Shown here: in pieces, positions 49,139 to 57,593 of the stretch
Position numbering within the stretch: position 1 is the stretch's first letter
How the letters are laid out: every line of letters begins with the position of its first letter
The notes under the pieces: model-generated
The model's database searches: none
The model's input: the letters and a program-made list of their open reading frames with translations, nothing else
What the model was told of the DNA's origin: nothing
Position numbers and translations under genes: made by a program
Source of the DNA: Lentzea californiensis
GTDB taxonomy: Bacteria; Actinomycetota; Actinomycetes; Mycobacteriales; Pseudonocardiaceae
Assembly: GCF_024648825.1 (NCBI RefSeq)
Contig: NZ_JANBBE010000013.1
Location: 124,001-188,000 of the forward strand
DNA: 64,000 nucleotides
Direction of reading: 5' to 3'

Positions 49139-49615
49139 TCAGGATTTCCTGCGCGCCTCGTCCGGCCAGACGACCTCGATCGGCACGCCGGACGCGCGTG
49201 CCTGCTCCACCACGTCCGCCGTGCCGCCCCTGCCCTGGGCCGGGACGCCGTCCCACACCGCCACCAGGACCTCGACGGAGGCGAGCATGCGTTCGTTGGC
49301 CGCCACGTACGCCTGCCGCCCGCTCGACATGTGCGGGAGGACGCTGACGACCGTGGCGGCGGCGCGGAGCTCGTCGTAGTCGGCCACCTGGTGCGGCTTC
49401 AGCCGGTCGCGGTAGTCCAGAGCGGGCAGGACCACCTCCACCTCCCCGCCGAGAGCCAGCACGGCCCTGGCGAAGAGCTGGTCGGCTCCGGGGGCCAGGC
49501 ACGTCACGCCCACCAGGGTGCCGCCCAGCCGTTCCAGCACCTCCGTGATGGCGGCCTGGACGGCGGGGACGCACTCCGGGACCAGGTTGCTGTGGCCGGT
49601 GATGCCTACTCGCAT
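49139..49615 (-). CDS. SLOG/Rossmann-type nucleotide-binding protein
   Basis: A 158-aa protein from the ATG at 49615 (MRVGITGHSNLVPECVPAVQ). The GITGHSN start, GVTCLAPGADQLFARAVLAL and the following VEVVLPALDYRDRL form a nucleotide-binding Rossmann-like fold of the SLOG/LOG/DprA type, often linked to nucleotide ligand sensing. No enzymatic residues can be assigned with confidence. Coupled to the upstream XRE-TPR regulator by TGATG overlap, a pairing I recall as recurrent in actinomycetes. Confidence 0.65.
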   Translation of the reverse strand: MRVGITGHSNLVPECVPAVQAAITEVLERLGGTLVGVTCLAPGADQLFARAVLALGGEVEVVLPALDYRDRLKPHQVADYDELRAAATVVSVLPHMSSGRQAYVAANERMLASVEVLVAVWDGVPAQGRGGTADVVEQARASGVPIEVVWPDEARRKS

Positions 49616-51159
49616 CAAGCGGTCCGGATCGCTCTGATCGCGTCCCTGGTGTCCTGCACGGCGGGGATGTGGCGGTGCCGTGCCGCCTCCTTCGCGAAGT
49701 CCTCCAGCTTGCGCAGGACCCGGCCCGAGGAGAGCTTCGCCGCCGTCGGCAGGACCTCGTTGATCAACCCGCACGCTGCCTCCGGGTCTCCCGCGACCAT
49801 TTTGGTGCGCGCCAGTCCGATCACGTCGAAGGCGCGGTTGCGCACCTTGGACGGGTCCCGCAGTGCCAGGGCCCGCCGGATGTGTTGTTCGGCGAACACG
49901 GCCTGGGACGGGTCGTGCAGGGCGAGGTCGCGGCAGCGGGCGCCGATGACGCCCTCGAGCTCGGCCTCGTCGAAGCTGTGCAGGTAGCGCGGCTCGTTGT
50001 CCGCGTCCCGCTGGGCGAAGCTCTCCTGCGCCATGCCCACGGCCTGGTGGAACTCGCGGGTCTTGCCCATGCTCGCGTAGGCCCAGGCCTCGCGGGTGAG
50101 CAGGAGCGCCTTGAGCGTCGGAGTGCCGGTGCGGCGGGTGCCGTACTGGCCCAGCTGGACCAGCTCCAGGCCGTCCTCGGGACGGCCCAGGTCGAACATC
50201 TGCCGCGCCATGGCGGCCAGGCACAACGCCGCGAAGCCGTCGTTGTGGCCGGCCTTGGCCATGCGGACGGCCAGCACGTAGTAGCGCTGCGCCGCGTTGT
50301 GCAGGCCGGCGTCGAACGACATGCTCGCCGCCACCTTCGAGAGTTCCGCGCCTATGAAGAACGCGCGTTCCGTCGTCGGGCCGGACGGTGCCCGGCCCAG
50401 GCGTTCGGCCAGCTCGTCCAGCTGGCCCAGGACGGCCTTGCGGGCCAGTCCGTAGCCGCCCCGGCCGCCCCAGCCGCGCAACCCGTCCGCCACGCGCTGC
50501 AACGCGAAGAGCTCCTCCTCGCTGATCGCCGAGTGCGACGACCACTTCGACAGGTTCTGCAGGGGGTGCAACCACCGCTGCAGCGGCTCGACCAGTGCGG
50601 ACCCCACCGTCACCGCGGCGGCTCCGGTGAGCGCCGCTCGTCTGCTGATCGCCAAGTCGCTCCTCGCCGTCTCCTCGACCGAACGGGCAATGCTCGTCGC
50701 CTCCCAGGGGGCGGCGAGCACGTCTGGCGGGCCCGTTACGGGTGAGCCCACCTGAGCTGGGATGACGACGCGGTCGAACCACAGTCGTTCGCCCGGGACA
50801 CCGAGCACCAGCGCGAAGTGGCGCAGCCGGTCGAGCCGGTCGATCTGGTTCTCGCCCGACTCGTAACGCGAGAGCTGCGCCTGGCTGATGCCGAGCCACG
50901 CCGCCATGCGGTCCTGCGTGACCCGGCTGAGGTGCCGGGGGTGGTGCCGGTACGCGGAGATCAGCGCACCCATGTCGCGGTCGTTGCAGGCGGCGGCGAT
51001 CGCGGGGTGGTCCCAGAAGTCGTTGGGGACCTCAGGCGGTCCGTGCACGTCCGCACGAGCGTTGCGGCGGCACCGGTGACACAGCCGATCGGGGTTGTCG
51101 GCGGCGATGAACGCCCCACACGGGCAAGCGCGTCTGGATTTGGGTCTCGCTGCATCCAT
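49615..51159 (-). CDS. XRE-family regulator with zinc ribbon and TPR-like sensor
   Basis: A 514-aa protein from the ATG at 51159. Cys12/Cys14/Cys27/Cys30 form a short zinc ribbon (ACPCG...LCHRCRR). The helix-turn-helix lies near 85-135 (RVTQDRMAAWLGISQAQLSR, YESGENQIDRLDRLRHFAL). A Tat-like AISRRAALTGAAAVTVG segment and a long helical TPR-like region follow (LARKAVLGQLDELAERL, LARTKMVAGDPEAACGLINE). The ribbon-HTH-TPR layout suggests a regulator sensing a peptide or nucleotide. Coupled to the SLOG-like gene. Confidence 0.8.
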   Translation of the reverse strand: MDAARPKSRRACPCGAFIAADNPDRLCHRCRRNARADVHGPPEVPNDFWDHPAIAAACNDRDMGALISAYRHHPRHLSRVTQDRMAAWLGISQAQLSRYESGENQIDRLDRLRHFALVLGVPGERLWFDRVVIPAQVGSPVTGPPDVLAAPWEATSIARSVEETARSDLAISRRAALTGAAAVTVGSALVEPLQRWLHPLQNLSKWSSHSAISEEELFALQRVADGLRGWGGRGGYGLARKAVLGQLDELAERLGRAPSGPTTERAFFIGAELSKVAASMSFDAGLHNAAQRYYVLAVRMAKAGHNDGFAALCLAAMARQMFDLGRPEDGLELVQLGQYGTRRTGTPTLKALLLTREAWAYASMGKTREFHQAVGMAQESFAQRDADNEPRYLHSFDEAELEGVIGARCRDLALHDPSQAVFAEQHIRRALALRDPSKVRNRAFDVIGLARTKMVAGDPEAACGLINEVLPTAAKLSSGRVLRKLEDFAKEAARHRHIPAVQDTRDAIRAIRTA

Positions 51160-51430
51160 CGGCCTCGCCCCCGTCACTGAGCGTTTCCCCAGTGTACGGA
51201 CGTGTGATCGTCAGTCCATCCATCTCATGCATAAGACGTAATGGGTTCGCGTGTCGCAGTCCTGGTGCCTCCGCCCGGCGGATGAGCTTCATACGTCCGC
51301 TGCATGAGGCCCATGCAGCAGGCGAGTGGTGTTGGGGGGAAGTGAGAAGCACCCTGCACAACGTCAGGCTGTGGGTGGATCCCCCTGGCTTGACCAGTGC
51401 CTGACCCACCAACGGGGAGGACAACCGCCG
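51160..51430. promoter_or_regulatory. Divergent region between the XRE-TPR gene and the 162-aa gene
   Basis: About 270 nt; must hold both promoters. TCATGCATAAGACGTAAT (AT-richer than surroundings, near 51222-51240) could contain a -10. No clear repeats or gene seen. Confidence 0.35.
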
Positions 51431-51919
51431 ATGAGCCTCACGACCGCGGAGACCGGCACGGCCGGGATCCCACAGAACAGGGGACACGCACGGGCGATCG
51501 GGGAGGCCGTCGCGGGCTACCGGTTGCTCGGCTGGCAGGTGACCGTCACCGAGCAGGGTGTGTTCCTGCCCCTGGGCCCCGCCACGACAGCCTTGGCGAT
51601 GCCGGCGCGGATCGGGTCGCGAGTCCTGGCCGACCTGAAGTCGCGGATGCTCGCCGGACCGGTCACGGTGATCCCCGGCCCCCGCGAACACTGGATCTTC
51701 CTCGCCGAACTGGTGGCGTTGCTGCCCACGCACCTGAAGGCGCCGCCGGAGGTCCAGTTCGTGCGATCGCCGCACCGGATCGCGCTCCCGCCGACGATGA
51801 CCAGGTACGGATCGCTGCGCTGGGCGAACCCGCCGTCGCACTCGCGGCACTGGTTCCCGCCGTTCACCGCCGTGCTCGCGCTGGCCCGCCAGGCCGCCGC
51901 GGAGGACCAGCGCCGATAA
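51431..51919 (+). CDS. Hypothetical protein, possibly primase/polymerase N-domain related
   Basis: A 162-aa protein from the ATG at 51431, with GGGGAGG about 10 nt upstream. Blocks: AVAGYRLLGWQVTVTEQGVF, LGPATTALAMPARIGSRVL and GPREHWIFLAELVALLPTHL. The pattern vaguely recalls the N-terminal prim-pol domain proteins that sit next to XRE-TPR regulators in actinomycetes, but I cannot point to catalytic residues. Divergent from the XRE-TPR/SLOG pair and 3 nt upstream of the Rieske gene, so perhaps read into it. Confidence 0.5.
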   Translation: MSLTTAETGTAGIPQNRGHARAIGEAVAGYRLLGWQVTVTEQGVFLPLGPATTALAMPARIGSRVLADLKSRMLAGPVTVIPGPREHWIFLAELVALLPTHLKAPPEVQFVRSPHRIALPPTMTRYGSLRWANPPSHSRHWFPPFTAVLALARQAAAEDQRR

Positions 51920-51922
51920 TCG

Positions 51923-52327
51923 GTGCTCGTGGATCGTCGTTCAGTGTTGTTGTGTGGGCTCGCCGCCGCCTTGAGCGCCTGTGGCGAGCCCGCTCCTCGC
52001 AAGACGGGCGGTGCCGGCACCGCCCGGCCCGGGGACCGCGTCGTCGCCGTCTCCTCGGTGCCCGACGGCTCCGGCGTGCTGGTGGACATGCCCGGCAACG
52101 CCCAGCTGTTGGTCGTACAACCTCGATCGGGTGAATTCCGGGCGTTCAACCCGGCCTGCCCGCACGTGGGTTCGATGGTCAACCCGCCTGCCCGCGGCGT
52201 GATCACCTGCCCGTTGCACGGCAGCACCTTCGACGCCTCGACCGGGGCAGTCCGCAAAGGACCTGCGGAATCAGGGCTCGCCGAGGTCGCGGTCGTCCGG
52301 TCCGGAGACGATCTGGTGCTCGGCTGA
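51923..52327 (+). CDS. Secreted Rieske 2Fe-2S lipoprotein (copy 1)
   Basis: A 134-aa protein. A twin-arginine-like start DRRSVLLCGLAAALSAC also fits a lipobox with Cys at LSAC. The Rieske motifs are CPHVGSM and CPLHGSTFD (C-x-H ... C-x2-H) in a small beta domain. A GTG two codons in (51929) is also a possible start. Such small Rieske lipoproteins are electron carriers of unknown partner. Paralogous to the next gene. Confidence 0.85.
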   Translation: MLVDRRSVLLCGLAAALSACGEPAPRKTGGAGTARPGDRVVAVSSVPDGSGVLVDMPGNAQLLVVQPRSGEFRAFNPACPHVGSMVNPPARGVITCPLHGSTFDASTGAVRKGPAESGLAEVAVVRSGDDLVLG

Positions 52328-52433
52328 GACCTGTGCGTTTGCTGTGCATCGGGCTCCTGGCTGAACTCTGGCCGATCTGTTCGCGTAATGCTGTGGTGTG
52401 ACCCCGAACACCCACCACCACGGAGGATCGGTC

Positions 52434-52901
52434 GTGAACACCGAAAGCCTGGTCAGCAGGCGCGCGGCGCTGTGCGGAATCGCGGTTGCCCTCGCCGTGC
52501 CCAGCGGACTCGTGACGGCGTGCAGTTCCACCCCGACCTCGACCGGTTCCGGAACCACACCCACCCAGGGCGGTTCGGCCCCGACGGGATCCACCGGGAC
52601 CGGCGGCACCGCGCTCGTCGCCCTGGCCGACGTGCCCGAGGGCGGCGGGGCCGTCGTCGACGCCCCCGGCGGCAAGAAGATCGTCGTCGCGCGCATCTCC
52701 GCCACGGAGGTGAAGGCCTTCGACGCGACGTGCCCGCACCAGGGTTCGATGGTCGCGGAGCCTTCCGGCGGCACCATCACCTGTCCTTCGCACGGCAGCC
52801 AGTTCGGTGCTTCCGACGGTGCCGTGAAGAAGGGGCCGGCGACGACCGGCCTGCGCGCGGTCGCGGTGAAGGTGGAGGGCGACCAGGTCGTCCTGACCTG
52901 A
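52434..52901 (+). CDS. Secreted Rieske 2Fe-2S lipoprotein (copy 2)
   Basis: A 155-aa protein from the GTG at 52434, with GGAGG 7 nt upstream. Signal region SRRAALCGIAVALAVPSGLV then TAC gives both Tat and lipobox features. A Gly/Thr/Ser/Pro linker of about 40 residues follows, then the Rieske domain with CPHQGSM and CPSHGSQFG. It lies 107 nt after copy 1 and 43 nt before uvrC. Same fold as copy 1 but with a longer linker, so a duplication with divergence is likely. Confidence 0.87.
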   Translation: MNTESLVSRRAALCGIAVALAVPSGLVTACSSTPTSTGSGTTPTQGGSAPTGSTGTGGTALVALADVPEGGGAVVDAPGGKKIVVARISATEVKAFDATCPHQGSMVAEPSGGTITCPSHGSQFGASDGAVKKGPATTGLRAVAVKVEGDQVVLT

Positions 52902-52930
52902 CCCTTTCTGTTTTTGTCGGACCGCGTCGA

Positions 52931-52936
52931 TAGTCT
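52931..52936 (+). promoter_or_regulatory. Putative -10 box for leaderless uvrC
   Basis: TAGTCT (TANNNT) lies 7 nt before the GTG at 52944, with no Shine-Dalgarno in between. Confidence 0.45.
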
Positions 52937-52943
52937 GGACGGC

Positions 52944-54845
52944 GTGGCAGATCCCTCGACGTATCGCCCTGCGGTGGGCACGATTCCTGAGGCTCCCGGC
53001 GTCTACAAGTTCCGCGACGCCGGTGGCCGGGTCGTGTACGTCGGCAAGGCGAAGAGCTTGCGCAGCAGGCTGAACTCGTACTTCGCGGATCTGGCCGGGA
53101 TGCACCCGCGCACGCGCCAGATGGTGACGACGGCGGCCTCCGTCGAGTGGACGGTGGTCACCACCGAGGTCGAGGCGCTGCAGCTCGAGTACAACTGGAT
53201 CAAGGAGTTCGACCCGCGCTTCAACGTCCGGTACCGCGACGACAAGTCGTACCCGGTGCTGGCCGTCACGCTGCACGAGGACTACCCGCGTCTGCACGTG
53301 TACCGAGGCCCGCGCAAGAAGGGCGTGCGCTACTTCGGGCCGTTCGCCCACGCGTGGGCCATCCGCGAGACGCTCGACCTGCTGCTGCGCGTGTTCCCCG
53401 CGCGCACGTGCTCGGCGGGCGTCTTCAAGCGGCACAACCAGATCGGCCGCCCGTGCCTGCTCGGGTACATCGACAAGTGCTCGGCGCCGTGCGTGGGCAA
53501 GGTGTCGGCCGACGAGCACCGCGACATCGTGCTCGACTTCTGCGACTTCCTGGCGGGCAAGACCGACCACATGGTCCGCCGTCTCGAACGCGAGATGCTG
53601 CAGGCCTCGGAGGAGCTGGAGTTCGAACGCGCCGCGCGTCTTCGCGACGACCTGGGCGCGTTGCGCCGCGCGATGGAGAAGCAGGCCGTCGTCCTCGGCG
53701 ACGGCACCGACGCCGACGTGATGGCGTTCGCGCAGGACGAGCTGGAGGTCTCGGTCCAGGTGTTCCACGTGCGCGGCGGCCGTGTCCGCGGCCAGCGCGG
53801 CTGGGTGCTCGACAAGGTCGAGGCCCTCGACGACGGCGGGCTCGTCGACCAGTTCATCATGCAGTTCTACGGCGACGACACCGAGAACACCCCGCGCGAG
53901 GTGCTGGTGCCGGTGCTGCCGGACGACGCCTCCGCCCTGGAAGACCTGCTGTCCGAGCAACGAGGTTCGCGCGTGGTCCTGCGCGTCCCGCAACGCGGCG
54001 ACAAGCGGGCCCTGATGGAAACGGTGGCGCGCAACGCCTCCGAGGCGTTCGCCCAGCACAAGCTCCGCCGCGCGGGCGACCTCACCGCCCGCTCCGCCGC
54101 CCTGCAGGAGATCCAGGACGCCCTGGCGCTGGACACCGCGCCGTTGCGCATCGAGTGCATCGACATCAGCCACGTCCAGGGCACCGACGTGGTGGCGTCT
54201 CTGGTGGTGTTCGAGGACGGTTTGGCCCGCAAGTCCGAGTACCGCCGCTTCGCCATCCGCGAGGCGGCCACCGAGGGCGACGTGGCCTCGATCGCCGAGG
54301 TGGTCCGCCGCCGCTTCCAGGCCATGCTGCGGGAGACCGCGTCCGGCGGCCCCAACCCGGGCATAGACCCGGACACCGGCAAACCCCGCAAGTTCGCCTA
54401 CCCGCCCAACCTCCTGGTGGTGGACGGCGCGGGCCCCCAGGCCGCGGCGGCCTCCGACGTCCTGGCCGAACTGGGCATCACCGACGTGGCGGTCGTGGGC
54501 CTGGCCAAGCGCCTCGAAGAGGTCTGGGTCCCGGGCGAACAGGACCCGGTGATCCTCCCGCGCACCAGCGACGCCCTGTACCTGCTCCAGCGAGTCCGCG
54601 ACGAGGCCCACCGCTTCGCCATCGCCTACCACCGCCAGAAGCGCTCGAAGCGCATGACCACCTCGGCCCTCGACGAGGTGCCGGGCCTGGGCGAGACCCG
54701 CAAAGCCGCACTGCTCAAGCACTTCGGCTCGGTGCGGAAGCTGCGACAGGCCACAGTGGACGAGATCAGCGACGTGCCGGGGGTGGGCCGCCGCACCGCG
54801 GAGGCCGTGGTGGCGACGTTGGCTTCGTCGGGCGGGACCTCGTGA
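52944..54845 (+). CDS. uvrC: Excinuclease ABC subunit C
   Basis: A 633-aa protein from the GTG at 52944 (VADPSTYRPAVGTIPEAPGV). GIY-YIG nuclease at the N-terminus (GVYKFRDAGGRVVYVGKAKS), UVR motif in the middle (LEREMLQASEELEFERAARL), the RNase H-like nuclease with ECIDISHVQGTDVVASLVVF, and C-terminal helix-hairpin-helix motifs (VPGLGETRKAALLKHFGSVR). Full length. It makes both incisions in nucleotide excision repair. Head of uvrC-HD-rapZ-yvcK-whiA. The downstream HD gene starts within its stop (GTGA). Confidence 0.97.
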   Translation: MADPSTYRPAVGTIPEAPGVYKFRDAGGRVVYVGKAKSLRSRLNSYFADLAGMHPRTRQMVTTAASVEWTVVTTEVEALQLEYNWIKEFDPRFNVRYRDDKSYPVLAVTLHEDYPRLHVYRGPRKKGVRYFGPFAHAWAIRETLDLLLRVFPARTCSAGVFKRHNQIGRPCLLGYIDKCSAPCVGKVSADEHRDIVLDFCDFLAGKTDHMVRRLEREMLQASEELEFERAARLRDDLGALRRAMEKQAVVLGDGTDADVMAFAQDELEVSVQVFHVRGGRVRGQRGWVLDKVEALDDGGLVDQFIMQFYGDDTENTPREVLVPVLPDDASALEDLLSEQRGSRVVLRVPQRGDKRALMETVARNASEAFAQHKLRRAGDLTARSAALQEIQDALALDTAPLRIECIDISHVQGTDVVASLVVFEDGLARKSEYRRFAIREAATEGDVASIAEVVRRRFQAMLRETASGGPNPGIDPDTGKPRKFAYPPNLLVVDGAGPQAAAASDVLAELGITDVAVVGLAKRLEEVWVPGEQDPVILPRTSDALYLLQRVRDEAHRFAIAYHRQKRSKRMTTSALDEVPGLGETRKAALLKHFGSVRKLRQATVDEISDVPGVGRRTAEAVVATLASSGGTS

Positions 54846-55501
54846 TGGGCTCGGAGCCGGCGGATGCCGCGGTGAGCGAGAGCCCGCCGCGAATTCGTCC
54901 TGCCGCGGCAAGCCAGAACCCGTCACCGGCGCGCCGTGCCATGACGGAGGCCGTGCCGCTGCGGCCGTTGCCCACGTCCGTCGAGGAGCTGCTGACGGAG
55001 CTGCGGGCTTCGCCGCGCCTGGTCGCGCACCTGCGGGCCGTGCACGACGTGGCCTGGCAGCTCGTCGAGTGGGTCGGGAGTCACCACCCGGCGGTCACCG
55101 TCGACCGGGAGGCGGTCCTGTACGGCGCGGCCACCCACGACATCGGGAAGGTGTTGCACCCCAACGAGTTGTCCGGTCCGGGCTCGGCGCACGAGCCGGC
55201 GGGCCACGAGCTGCTGCGGGAGCGCGGGGTCGAGGAGCGGCTGGCTCGGTTCGCGCGGACGCACGCGTCGTGGACCGAGCCCGGCACCAGCCTGGAGGAG
55301 CTGCTGGTCAGCCTGGCGGACAAGGTGTGGAAGGCCAAGCGCGTCCCGGACCTGGAGCAGCTGGTGACCGAACGGCTGGCGGCCAGCGGGGGCCAGGAGG
55401 CGTGGGAGGTGTTCATGGCGCTGGACGACGAACTCGACCGGATCGCATCGGGCTCCGACGCGAGGCTGGCGTTCCAGTCGAGCTACCCGGTCGCGGTATG
55501 A
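54842..55501 (+). CDS. HD-domain phosphohydrolase-like protein
   Basis: Up to 219 aa from the GTG at 54842, overlapping the uvrC stop; an ATG at 54845 and another at 54941 (MTEAVPLRPLPTSVEELL) are alternatives, and the later one would remove a disordered N-terminus. HD features: HLRAVHDVAWQLVEW, ATHDIGKVLHPNEL and GHELLRERG with the metal His and Asp. Likely a nucleotide or phosphate-ester hydrolase. It is wedged between uvrC and rapZ. Confidence 0.75.
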   Translation: MMGSEPADAAVSESPPRIRPAAASQNPSPARRAMTEAVPLRPLPTSVEELLTELRASPRLVAHLRAVHDVAWQLVEWVGSHHPAVTVDREAVLYGAATHDIGKVLHPNELSGPGSAHEPAGHELLRERGVEERLARFARTHASWTEPGTSLEELLVSLADKVWKAKRVPDLEQLVTERLAASGGQEAWEVFMALDDELDRIASGSDARLAFQSSYPVAV

Positions 55502-55740
55502 GCGCACCCGCCCCACCCGCCGCACCGGTCACTCTCGCACTGCGCACGGTCCGCGGCCGGGGTGAGGATCGTGACCACGACCACGACTCGCCCCTGTCAA
55601 CCTCGGAACCTGCCGCACGAGGGGGCCGTTCCGGTGGAGACTCTCCAAGGGCGCGTCCGGTCGTGGCGTGGCCCAGCATCGAGCTTGCCCAAACGAGAGC
55701 GGCACAGTCGCGCTCATGAACAGGTAACGGAGTCGTAGTC
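55502..55740 (+). promoter_or_regulatory. Intergenic region before rapZ
   Basis: About 240 nt with no gene I can support; it likely carries a promoter for rapZ-yvcK-whiA. A 73-codon frame opens by an ATGA overlap, but composition does not look coding. Confidence 0.4.
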
Positions 55741-56619
55741 GTGAACGCGGAGAAGTCCGGCATCGAAGTCGCCGTGGTGACCGGGCTGTCCGGTGCGGGC
55801 CGCAGCACCGCGGCCAAGTGCCTGGAGGACCTCGGCTGGTTCGTCGTGGACAACCTGCCCCCGGAACTCATCGCCACCATGGTCGAGCTCGGCGCCCAGG
55901 CGCGCGGGGCGATCACCAGGGTCGCGGTCGTCATGGACGTGCGCAGCCGCGCGTTCACCGAGGACCTGGCCTCCATCATCAAGGACCTCGACGCGCGTGG
56001 GTACAAGCCGCGCGTGCTGTTCCTCGAGGCCACCGACGCCGTGCTGATCCGGCGCTTCGAGGCGGTGCGGCGCGGTCACCCCATGCAGGGGGACGGGCGG
56101 CTGCAGGACGGCATCGAGGCCGAGCGGATCCTGTTGACGCCGCTCAAGCAGGAGGCCGACCTCGTCGTCGACACGTCCGCGCTGAGCATCCACCAGCTCC
56201 GGGCCAAGATCGAGGACACGTTCGGCACCGAGGCGGCCACCAGGACCAGGGTCACGGTGCTGAGCTTCGGGTACAAGTACGGGCTGCCGATGGACGCCGA
56301 CCTCGTCATGGACGTGCGGTTCCTGCCGAACCCGTTCTGGATCCCGGAGCTGCGGGAGCAGACGGGGCTCGATGGTGAGGTGCGCAACTACGTGCTGTCC
56401 CAGGAGGGCGCGGACGAGTTCCTTGACCGGTACCACGAGCTGCTCAGGCTCATCGGTGCCGGCTACCGGCGTGAGGGCAAGCGCTACCTGACGCTCGCGA
56501 TCGGCTGCACCGGCGGCAAGCACCGCAGCGTCGCACTGAGCGAAGAGCTGGCCGGGCGGCTGGCCAGCGAGGACGGCACGGCCGTGAAGGTCGTGCACAG
56601 GGATCTGGGACGTGAGTGA
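55741..56619 (+). CDS. rapZ: RNase adapter / nucleotide-binding protein RapZ (YvcJ)
   Basis: A 292-aa protein from a GTG start. Walker A GLSGAGRSTAAKCLED, the block VVDNLPPELIATMVEL and the C-terminal CTGGKHRSVALSEELA region of the RapZ family. In Escherichia coli RapZ controls amino-sugar synthesis through a small RNA; in Gram-positives the YvcJ form binds nucleotides, and its exact role is less clear. Four-nt overlap with yvcK. Confidence 0.93.
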   Translation: MNAEKSGIEVAVVTGLSGAGRSTAAKCLEDLGWFVVDNLPPELIATMVELGAQARGAITRVAVVMDVRSRAFTEDLASIIKDLDARGYKPRVLFLEATDAVLIRRFEAVRRGHPMQGDGRLQDGIEAERILLTPLKQEADLVVDTSALSIHQLRAKIEDTFGTEAATRTRVTVLSFGYKYGLPMDADLVMDVRFLPNPFWIPELREQTGLDGEVRNYVLSQEGADEFLDRYHELLRLIGAGYRREGKRYLTLAIGCTGGKHRSVALSEELAGRLASEDGTAVKVVHRDLGRE

Positions 56620-57593
56620 CGAAGTTGAAAGCTGTTGCTTTGGGTGGCGGCCACGGGCTGCACGCGACGCTGAGTGCGTTGAGGCAGGTCACCGACGACG
56701 TGACGGCCGTGGTGACCGTCGCGGACGACGGTGGGTCTTCGGGGCGGCTCCGGCGCGAGCTCTCCGACCTGCTGCCGCCCGGTGATCTGCGCAAGGCCAT
56801 GGCGGCGCTGGCGGGGGACGACGAGTCCAGCCGGCGGTGGACGTCGCTGTTCAAGCACCGCTTCGGCGGCACCGGGGCGCTCGCGGGTCATGCGGTCGGC
56901 AACCTGGTGATCGCCGGGCTGCTCGAGCAGCTCGGCGACCCCGTCGCGGTGCTCGACCTCACCGGCAGGCTGCTCGGCGTCAAGGGCCGGGTGCTGCCGA
57001 TGTCGAACGATCCGCTCGACATCGAGGCGGACGTCGTGGGCCTGGACGAGGACGTGAAGGACGTGCGGCGGATCCGGGGGCAGGTCGCCATCGCGACCAC
57101 GCCGGGGCTGGTGCGGCGCATCCGGTTGACTGCCCCGAACGGGCGACCTGCCGGCTGTCCGGAAGCGGTACAGGCTGTACTTGACGCCGATGTCGTGGTA
57201 CTCGGGCCCGGATCGTGGTTCACCAGCGTCTTGCCGCATCTGCTGGTGCCCGAACTGCACGACGCGCTCGTGCACACACGGGCCAAGAAGGTGCTCGTGC
57301 TCAATCTCGTCCCCCAACCGGGTGAAACCGCTGGTTTCTCTCCGGAGCGGCATTTGGACGTAGTCTGCGAACACGCACCCGAGCTGAAGGTGGACGCGGT
57401 GATCGCCGACGTCGACTCGGTCCCCACCCCGGACCGGTTGACGCGAGCCGCCTCGGCACTGGGTGCGCGTACGCATCTGGCCAAGATCGCCGCACCGGAC
57501 GCCGCAGAGCGGCATGATCCGGAGGCGCTTGCCGGTTGCCTGAGGCAAGTGGTCGTGGAGACCGGAGTGGGAGGGACTGGCCAGTGGCGATGA
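56616..57593 (+). CDS. yvcK: Gluconeogenesis factor YvcK/CuvA-like (CofD-like fold)
   Basis: A 325-aa protein. Sequence: VALGGGHGLHATLSALR at the start, VVTVADDGGSSGRLRRELSD, LPPGDLRKAMAALAG, LAGHAVGNLVIAGLLEQLGD and GPGSWFTSVLPHLL. This is the UPF0052/YvcK family, related to 2-phospho-L-lactate transferase CofD, and binds UDP-GlcNAc in studied bacteria, affecting cell wall and gluconeogenic growth. GTGA overlap with rapZ and 10-nt overlap with whiA. Confidence 0.93.
   Translation: MTKLKAVALGGGHGLHATLSALRQVTDDVTAVVTVADDGGSSGRLRRELSDLLPPGDLRKAMAALAGDDESSRRWTSLFKHRFGGTGALAGHAVGNLVIAGLLEQLGDPVAVLDLTGRLLGVKGRVLPMSNDPLDIEADVVGLDEDVKDVRRIRGQVAIATTPGLVRRIRLTAPNGRPAGCPEAVQAVLDADVVVLGPGSWFTSVLPHLLVPELHDALVHTRAKKVLVLNLVPQPGETAGFSPERHLDVVCEHAPELKVDAVIADVDSVPTPDRLTRAASALGARTHLAKIAAPDAAERHDPEALAGCLRQVVVETGVGGTGQWR

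Noticed and set aside
55498..55719. A 73-codon frame overlapping the HD gene stop by ATGA
   Set aside because: Composition at third positions is not coding-like, sequence is low-complexity (Arg/Asp/His/Gly), and it lies where a rapZ promoter is expected.
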